From NCBI GenBank assembly GCA_947176355.1, contig CAMWQY010000059.1, positions 1-11,253 on the forward strand: a DNA stretch of 11,253 bases. The letters are read 5' to 3'. This document shows positions 6,114-11,253 of this stretch, piece after piece (positions within the stretch are counted from its first letter, which is position 1; every line of letters starts with the position of its first letter). This stretch comes from an uncultured Porphyromonadaceae bacterium (lineage in GTDB: Bacteria > Bacteroidota > Bacteroidia > Bacteroidales > Muribaculaceae). A program made the translations under genes and the position numbers. The notes beneath the pieces are model-generated. The model worked only from the letters and a program-made list of their open reading frames with translations, ran no database searches and was not told where the DNA came from.

Positions 6114-8834
6114 ATGAAGAGACTGTTTCTCTTATCCGCCCTTATGGTGGTTTGTTCAGCAGCCTGGGCTAACTACATCTGCCGCGGATCTGTTTTTGAC
6201 AAACAGGGGGAACCCCTGATTGGAGCGACCGTCGCAGTGCCCGGCACAGCGACAGCGACAGCTGCCGACATCGACGGCAACTTCGCGCTCTCAGTACCCG
6301 ACAACACAAAGGAGATAAAAATCTCATACGTCGGATTTAAAGACCAGACGGTGAAGGCACAGCCGGAAGTGGGACGTGTGGTACTCGACACCGAGACAAC
6401 AATGCTCCAGGACGTCGTAGTCACTCAGTCTAAGGCTCGCACCCGTGAGACACCTATCGCTATGTCGGAACTCACCGCAGGCCAGATTGAGGCAAAATTG
6501 GGCAACAAGGAATTTCCGGAAGTTCTCAAGATGACACCGGGTGTCTGGGCAACCCCTGAAGGTGGCGGTTATGGAGACGCAAAGATCAATATGCGTGGCT
6601 TCAAGGCTCCTAACGTAGCCGTACTCGTCAACGGTATCCCAATGAACGACATGGAATGGGGCGGTATTTACTGGAGTAACTTCGCCGGACTTGGCGGTGT
6701 GACCACCAGCATGCAGACCCAGCGCGGCCTCGGGGCAGCCATAATATCAGCGCCCTCTATCGGCGGCACTGTCAATATCACCACAAAAGGTCTCGATGCC
6801 AAGAAAGGAGGCTCTATATGGTATGGCATGGGCAACGATGACATGACAGACATAGGCTTCAACGTATCCACAGGCCTGATGAAAAACGGTTGGGCTATCA
6901 GTGTGCTCGGCAGTCGCAAATGGGGTAATGGATATATCCAAGGCACTGAGTTCGAATCCTGGAACTATTTCGCCAACATTTCGAAGAAGATTGGAGAAAA
7001 CCACCAACTCTCATTAACGGCTTTCGGCTCTCCGCAGTGGCACAACCAGCGTAACGTAGTATACGGATGCCTCTCTATCGACAACTGGCAGAACGCCAAG
7101 CAGTATATGAACGGCAAGAGCATGTATCGCTACAACCCTTCTTTTGGTTACGACAACGAAGGTCGTCAGCGTACAGCCTATCGAAACCAGTATCACAAGC
7201 CTATCATATCTCTCAACCATATCTGGCAGATATCACCATACTCCTCACTCTCTACGGCTCTCTACGTGTCGCTCGCATCGGGCGGCGGCTATTCCGGTCA
7301 GGGCCGCACATCAGCTTACCGAAATATGTGGCGCGGTGCCTATAACGGCGCGATTACCACAGACCTTCGTCGTCCCGACGGGACCTTCGACTACGGTGCG
7401 ATTCAAGATCTCAATGCCGAGTCAACCACCGGTGCTAATATGGTGATGTCTCAGAGCGTCAACAGCCATGAATGGTATGGTCTTGTATCCACCTATAAGC
7501 ATGAGGTAATCCCCAACAAGCTTTCACTTACAGGTGGTATAGATGTGCGCTATTACGTTGGTCACCATAAGAATGAGATTTGCGATCTATGGGGCGGAGA
7601 ATACTTCATGGACGACGCAGACCGTTCGAGCGTAAAAGCAGTCAACAATGCTGCTGCCGCTGATCCTAACTGGAAATATCAGAAGCTCGGCATAGGAGAC
7701 ATCGTATACCGCAACTTCGACGGCTTCACTCATCAGGAAGGCATCTACGGCCAGGGTGAATATAGATTACTCGACGGAGCTGTGACAACTATCCTCGCCG
7801 GCTCACTCAACCTCACTGGTTATAAGAAGAAGGATATGTTCTATTACGACGAGGAACACGGCACTACTCCCTGGCAGACATTCCTCGGCGGAACTATCAA
7901 GGGTGGTGTAAACTGGAATATCAACAGCCACAACAATATCTTCGTAAACGGAGGATATATTTCAAAAGCACCATTCTTCTCTTACGGTGTATTCCTCAAC
8001 TCAGCAACCAGCAACGCTATCAACCCCAATCCTAAAAACGAGAAAATCGGTTCAGTAGAGCTGGGCTACGGATTCCACTCACCCATCTTCTCAATGACAG
8101 CCAATCTCTACTACACCAAATGGTTGGATCGCAGCGACCGCGAAACTGTTAAGCGCGGCGAGATCACACAAGGAGAAACTGCAGGTAGCTACTATTCTCT
8201 TAGTCTTGAGAACGTATCAGCGCAACACCTCGGCTTCGAGTTAGACTTCGCTTTCAAGCCTACCAAATGGGTAGAGATTCAGGGTATGTTCTCAATGGGC
8301 GACTGGAAATGGACCAACAATCCAAAGGGCTACTACTACAACGAGCTCGGTCAGCCATTGAAGAATATAATCAATGGTGAACTCGCTTCGGGAGTGCTCG
8401 CAGAAGATCACGCATGGGGCATTATCAACCAGAAGAACCATAAGGTGTGCGGCTCCGCACAGACAACGGGCGGTCTCGGCGTGACATTCAAACCCTTCAA
8501 GGGCTTCCGCATCGGTGCCGACTGGACCATGAGCGCACGCAACTATTCCGACTTCTATCTCGACGCCAACAGCCTTGAGGTGAACAAGACACTCACACTC
8601 GCCGATCCTTGGGAGATTCCATGGGGCAACGAGTTTGACCTTTCAGCAAGCTACAGCTTCAAGATGGGCGGCATGAACGCCACACTATACGGTAACGTCT
8701 ACAACCTCTTCGACTACTACTATGTGAAAGATGCGCAGAACCCCTATAACGTAAACGGCACATGGAGCAACGCCACCTACGTGATCTATTCGTTCGGACG
8801 TACTTTCTCACTGAAACTCAAAGTGACTTTCTAA
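6114..8834 (+). CDS. TonB-dependent outer-membrane receptor paired with a lipoprotein
   Basis: This encodes a 906-residue TonB-dependent transporter. A signal peptide covers residues 1-19 (likely cut after A-A-W-A). Residues about 22-95 form a carboxypeptidase-regulatory-like domain (QGEPLIGATV at 31-40, then ADIDGNF and SYVGFKDQTV). A TonB-box-like DVVVTQ is at 100-105 and the plug spans about 110-228, with NMRGF (159-163) and GGTVNITTKG (217-226). The rest is an aromatic-rich beta barrel ending in Phe, as outer-membrane barrels often do. It is shorter than typical SusC proteins, has no STN domain, and no susD follows; a different lipoprotein gene starts 52 bp downstream, probably in the same operon. 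The leader is A/C-rich with no Shine-Dalgarno site. Codons end in C or G more often than in neighbouring genes, which may reflect strong expression. The substrate cannot be read from the sequence. Confidence 0.92.
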   Translation: MKRLFLLSALMVVCSAAWANYICRGSVFDKQGEPLIGATVAVPGTATATAADIDGNFALSVPDNTKEIKISYVGFKDQTVKAQPEVGRVVLDTETTMLQDVVVTQSKARTRETPIAMSELTAGQIEAKLGNKEFPEVLKMTPGVWATPEGGGYGDAKINMRGFKAPNVAVLVNGIPMNDMEWGGIYWSNFAGLGGVTTSMQTQRGLGAAIISAPSIGGTVNITTKGLDAKKGGSIWYGMGNDDMTDIGFNVSTGLMKNGWAISVLGSRKWGNGYIQGTEFESWNYFANISKKIGENHQLSLTAFGSPQWHNQRNVVYGCLSIDNWQNAKQYMNGKSMYRYNPSFGYDNEGRQRTAYRNQYHKPIISLNHIWQISPYSSLSTALYVSLASGGGYSGQGRTSAYRNMWRGAYNGAITTDLRRPDGTFDYGAIQDLNAESTTGANMVMSQSVNSHEWYGLVSTYKHEVIPNKLSLTGGIDVRYYVGHHKNEICDLWGGEYFMDDADRSSVKAVNNAAAADPNWKYQKLGIGDIVYRNFDGFTHQEGIYGQGEYRLLDGAVTTILAGSLNLTGYKKKDMFYYDEEHGTTPWQTFLGGTIKGGVNWNINSHNNIFVNGGYISKAPFFSYGVFLNSATSNAINPNPKNEKIGSVELGYGFHSPIFSMTANLYYTKWLDRSDRETVKRGEITQGETAGSYYSLSLENVSAQHLGFELDFAFKPTKWVEIQGMFSMGDWKWTNNPKGYYYNELGQPLKNIINGELASGVLAEDHAWGIINQKNHKVCGSAQTTGGLGVTFKPFKGFRIGADWTMSARNYSDFYLDANSLEVNKTLTLADPWEIPWGNEFDLSASYSFKMGGMNATLYGNVYNLFDYYYVKDAQNPYNVNGTWSNATYVIYSFGRTFSLKLKVTF

Positions 8835-8886
8835 CCGTAACCGGACACAGGAAAAAGAAACAAGAGTAACATAAGAAATAAATTAT

Positions 8887-10998
8887 ATGAAGAATATAAA
8901 TATAAAATCATTCCTGCTCCTTGCCGGTGTCTTAGGCATGACGGCCTGCAGTGAAAATGCATGGAACGACAAGCTTGATGGTTTCAAAGAGCCAGCGGTC
9001 TATGACAAGACAGAGACGGTGGAATATACGCTTACCGCTGACGACTACAAGAGCATAGCGTCCAATTCAACTAATAAGGCGCTCGCCGAGGCTGCGGGAG
9101 AGTCTAAATTATTGTCGAATATCGGCAACAATGGTTATTTCCCATCATCGGAAGCTGCCCGTAAATATCTTCCCGCCTTCGTGGCTGACTCCAAATTCCC
9201 CTACTTCACTCTCAACAACGGATCAACTGTAAGGATGACTTACAATATTGACAACGGATTGAATGAAGAGGTCGTGGCCATCAACAATGGGGTGAAGAGC
9301 TATACAGTGTCAGAATCTGATTATCAGCAGGTCTACGGAAGCTCAGAGGACTTCACAACAGCTTTCAGCCCTTCTCATTCAGCTTCCGAATATCTACCGG
9401 GTTTGCTTGCACAGAACTATCCCAATGCTATCTCCGGTGATTATGCTGTAGTATCCTACAACAGTTCTGACATCGATCCCGTTTTCGGCTCAGATGTGCC
9501 ACCAACTCCTGAATTCGAGGAGTCTGACGTACTCGGCAGCGTAGCCAAGGATCAGAACATAGAGGTGAATGGAGTAGTTACCGGTATATGCAAACAAGGC
9601 TTCATACTCACAGATAAAGGAGGTTCTATCCTTGTCTACTTTGGTAGTTCTTACGATATGAGCGCTTATGCATTGGGTGAGCAGCTTGAGGTAAGTGGCA
9701 CAGTTTCTACCTATAATAAAGGGTTCCAGCTCCCCTCTTCCAGCACAATCAAAAAGGTTGGCACACAGAAAGTTGAATATCCTGCACCTACTGTCGTGAC
9801 AGGGGCAGACATGGACCAGGCCATTACTCGTACTACAGATGCTACTGCAGAATATGTACAGTTTACCGGAAAGCTTTCCATCTCAGGCAACTACTATAAC
9901 GTAGCTGTTGATGGAGCAACCACGGCTACCGGCAGTCTCTACCAATTTCCTGCTGCTATGTTCGAGAGTCTTGAAAACGATGGCACATACGTGTTCAAGG
10001 GTTATTTCACAAGCATCAGCAATAGCAGTGGTGCGCCAAAATTCTATAATCTTCTTGTGACAGAGGTCACTTCAGCAGGAGTTGCTGCTATCGCACCTAA
10101 GAAAGTTGTCAACGTTCCAGCCACCAGCCATTATGCTATCTACAAGTATAACGGCTCGGCATGGGTAGTACCCGGCTCAATGACCATCCTCCAGCCCTCT
10201 GACTATGTAGCCATGGGACAGAGCTACGGGAACCTCAGTGGAACTCTTCCAGATCAGCTACTCCCTGTATATCTTAATAATATCCTTCCCTATGCAAGCG
10301 AGGACGCAACTGAGTTCGTAGTTTATAAGTATTACGACTCTTCCAGCAAGGAGACGTCATTCCAAGCGCGTGAATATACTAAGATAGGAGGAGAATGGGT
10401 ATATGACAATGGAGTGATTCCGATGACTGAGAAATTCTCTCGCAAAGACAACAAGTGGGAGTTCAACCCCTCTGTAGAAATGGTTCTACCATACGCAAGA
10501 AATACCGACCCATCATACACCTATTACATGGCTGTTAAAGACTGGGTATTTGCCAACGTTACTAAGAAACTCGATCCTAATGCAGAACCAGCCAACGGCT
10601 CGAAGCCAGGTCCTGCGTTTATCGATTACCGCGACAACGCCGAGTTCTGGTCAGGAGCTTCAGCATACTACGGCAACGTTGACGTACGTGCCTCTACTGC
10701 TAAGACTAATGCTCCGGAAGGCTACACAGGTTATGATGGACTCTCCGATGAAGAGATTTCTGCACTAATTCTAAAGCGTTTTGCGACTGAGTCATTCCCG
10801 GGAGCACTCTCCATTGTAGACGGAGACGCCCAGCTTGTAGACGGAATGGATGTAACCTACACATTTACTTTCACAGCCTACACTTCCGATGGTACGCAAG
10901 AATTTGTTGTTGAGTATCTACTTGTAGGTAAAGGTACCTTCAAGTTCACTTCTCTTTGGAAGCTCATCGACGGAGCCCGTGAGAAAGTGAATCTCTGA
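8887..10998 (+). CDS. Large surface-type lipoprotein with repeated modules and OB-fold-like segments
   Basis: The 703-residue product has a lipoprotein signal (hydrophobic 9-18, lipobox-like M-T-A-C with Cys21). I do not recognise a named family. Three diverged copies of a module can be seen at about 44-121, 136-192 and 430-483. Each has an Asp-Tyr near its start, then a Y-L-P or Y-L stretch, then a strand with a V-x-Y-like pattern. Between the second and third lie two OB-fold-like all-beta segments: about 215-292 (IEVNGVVTGICKQGFILTD, then LGEQLEVSGTVS) and 300-396 (YVQFTGKLSISGNYYNVAV, then GTYVFKGYF). The C-terminal 170 residues are a further domain with no clear match. The gene follows a TonB-dependent receptor, in the place where susD would stand, so it may bind cargo or cap the receptor at the cell surface. 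That role is inference. A terminator follows directly. Confidence 0.85.
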   Translation: MKNINIKSFLLLAGVLGMTACSENAWNDKLDGFKEPAVYDKTETVEYTLTADDYKSIASNSTNKALAEAAGESKLLSNIGNNGYFPSSEAARKYLPAFVADSKFPYFTLNNGSTVRMTYNIDNGLNEEVVAINNGVKSYTVSESDYQQVYGSSEDFTTAFSPSHSASEYLPGLLAQNYPNAISGDYAVVSYNSSDIDPVFGSDVPPTPEFEESDVLGSVAKDQNIEVNGVVTGICKQGFILTDKGGSILVYFGSSYDMSAYALGEQLEVSGTVSTYNKGFQLPSSSTIKKVGTQKVEYPAPTVVTGADMDQAITRTTDATAEYVQFTGKLSISGNYYNVAVDGATTATGSLYQFPAAMFESLENDGTYVFKGYFTSISNSSGAPKFYNLLVTEVTSAGVAAIAPKKVVNVPATSHYAIYKYNGSAWVVPGSMTILQPSDYVAMGQSYGNLSGTLPDQLLPVYLNNILPYASEDATEFVVYKYYDSSSKETSFQAREYTKIGGEWVYDNGVIPMTEKFSRKDNKWEFNPSVEMVLPYARNTDPSYTYYMAVKDWVFANVTKKLDPNAEPANGSKPGPAFIDYRDNAEFWSGASAYYGNVDVRASTAKTNAPEGYTGYDGLSDEEISALILKRFATESFPGALSIVDGDAQLVDGMDVTYTFTFTAYTSDGTQEFVVEYLLVGKGTFKFTSLWKLIDGAREKVNL

Positions 10999-11021
10999 TA
11001 AATCACCCTACTATCTATAAT

Positions 11022-11056
11022 GAGGGAATGTCACATAGACATTCCCTCTTATTATT
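11022..11056 (+). terminator. Terminator after the lipoprotein gene
   Basis: A perfect 11-bp stem, GAGGGAATGTC (11022-11032) with GACATTCCCTC (11038-11048), encloses the loop ACATA and is followed by the T-rich TTATTATT. It begins 24 bases after the lipoprotein stop codon and probably ends the receptor-lipoprotein transcript. Confidence 0.85.
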
Positions 11057-11115
11057 GTAGGATACCGAGGTTCCAATATATAGCTGTTTTACTTCTTAAA
11101 GCACCCGCATTTATA

Positions 11116-11135
11116 CACAATTAAAAATAATTGTG
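11116..11135. repeat. Perfect 8-bp inverted repeat upstream of the last promoter
   Basis: Arms CACAATTA (11116-11123) and TAATTGTG (11128-11135) are exact reverse complements around AAAA. The repeat sits 7 bp upstream of the -33 element of the next gene, a position suited to an operator. It has no T tract and is AT-rich, so it is unlikely to be a terminator. No binding protein is known. Confidence 0.4.
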
Positions 11136-11142
11136 CAATTTA

Positions 11143-11173
11143 TTGGCAATACGGAAAAATTTGCATACTTTTG
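11143..11173 (+). promoter_or_regulatory. Bacteroidota-type promoter of the last gene
   Basis: A TTGG at 11143-11146 (-33 type) and TACTTTTG at 11166-11173 (exact TAnnTTTG) are 19 bp apart, the spacing usual for the Bacteroidota primary sigma factor. A start near 11178-11180 would give an A-rich leader of about 36 bases before the ATG at 11216. This is the best promoter in the window. Confidence 0.65.
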
Positions 11174-11215
11174 CAAAAAATATAAACAAGAATAATTAAC
11201 AATATAGGTAGAAAT

Positions 11216-11253
11216 ATGGACGAACTTGCACAACTTGCCCAGCGCCTCAAAGG
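11216..11253 (+). CDS. Start of a gene cut by the window edge, possibly an XRE-type regulator
   Basis: An ATG after an A-rich leader opens a frame reading M-D-E-L-A-Q-L-A-Q-R-L-K that continues past the edge. A start is credible because a good promoter and a terminator of the previous unit lie upstream. The amphipathic, Leu/Gln-rich N-terminus resembles the first residues of Bacteroidota helix-turn-helix regulators with a cupin domain, but 12 residues cannot prove this. Confidence 0.5.
   Translation, partial: MDELAQLAQRLK

Noticed and set aside
6173..7446. Several 60-100-residue frames overlapping the second receptor gene
   Set aside because: They are by-products of a high-GC coding region; none has a protein-like composition or its own promoter.
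8887..10998. SusD-like identity for the lipoprotein
   Set aside because: Only the gene position fits. The protein looks beta-rich with OB-like segments, not the TPR-containing helical fold of SusD, and lacks its usual N-terminal sequence pattern.
1..11253. CRISPR array, insertion sequence, phage or defence system
   Set aside because: No regularly spaced repeats, transposase, integrase, terminal inverted repeats or defence-type domains were seen on either strand.

Overview
The window looks like a chromosomal segment of a gut-type Bacteroidales bacterium (Bacteroidota), most likely near Muribaculaceae or Bacteroides. The family level is inference. The signs are two large TonB-dependent receptors with N-terminal carboxypeptidase-regulatory-like domains, a surface-type lipoprotein, A-rich leaders instead of Shine-Dalgarno sites, and Bacteroidota promoter elements (TAnnTTTG at -7, sometimes with a TTG-type -33 box). 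There is no CRISPR array, transposase, tRNA or rRNA. No non-coding stretch exceeds about 240 bp.

Left part (1-4851). The C-terminal half of an M48-type zinc metalloprotease runs rightward off the left edge. It meets a leftward two-gene unit end to end, with a hairpin terminator that can serve both strands between them. The leftward unit is a secreted acid phosphatase of the ACP5/purple-acid-phosphatase kind, then, 25 bp downstream, an Oar-like TonB-dependent receptor. The layout suggests an enzyme that releases a product from a phosphorylated compound outside the inner membrane, next to an outer-membrane transporter that may import it. The phosphatase differs from the classical metal-ligand set at two positions.

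Centre and right (4852-10998). A 236-bp divergent intergenic region holds promoter elements for both directions. The rightward promoter lies so close to its gene, a YitT-family membrane protein, that the transcript may be leaderless. Next come a second TonB-dependent receptor and a large lipoprotein with 50-bp gaps and no terminator, ending in a clear hairpin terminator. This receptor has no SusD partner. The lipoprotein instead carries three diverged copies of a small module plus two OB-fold-like segments, and is the best candidate here for a poorly described uptake or binding component.

Right edge (10999-11253). After the terminator, a perfect AT-rich palindrome, a good -33/-7 promoter and the first codons of another gene appear. 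That gene may be a helix-turn-helix regulator, but only 12 residues are visible.
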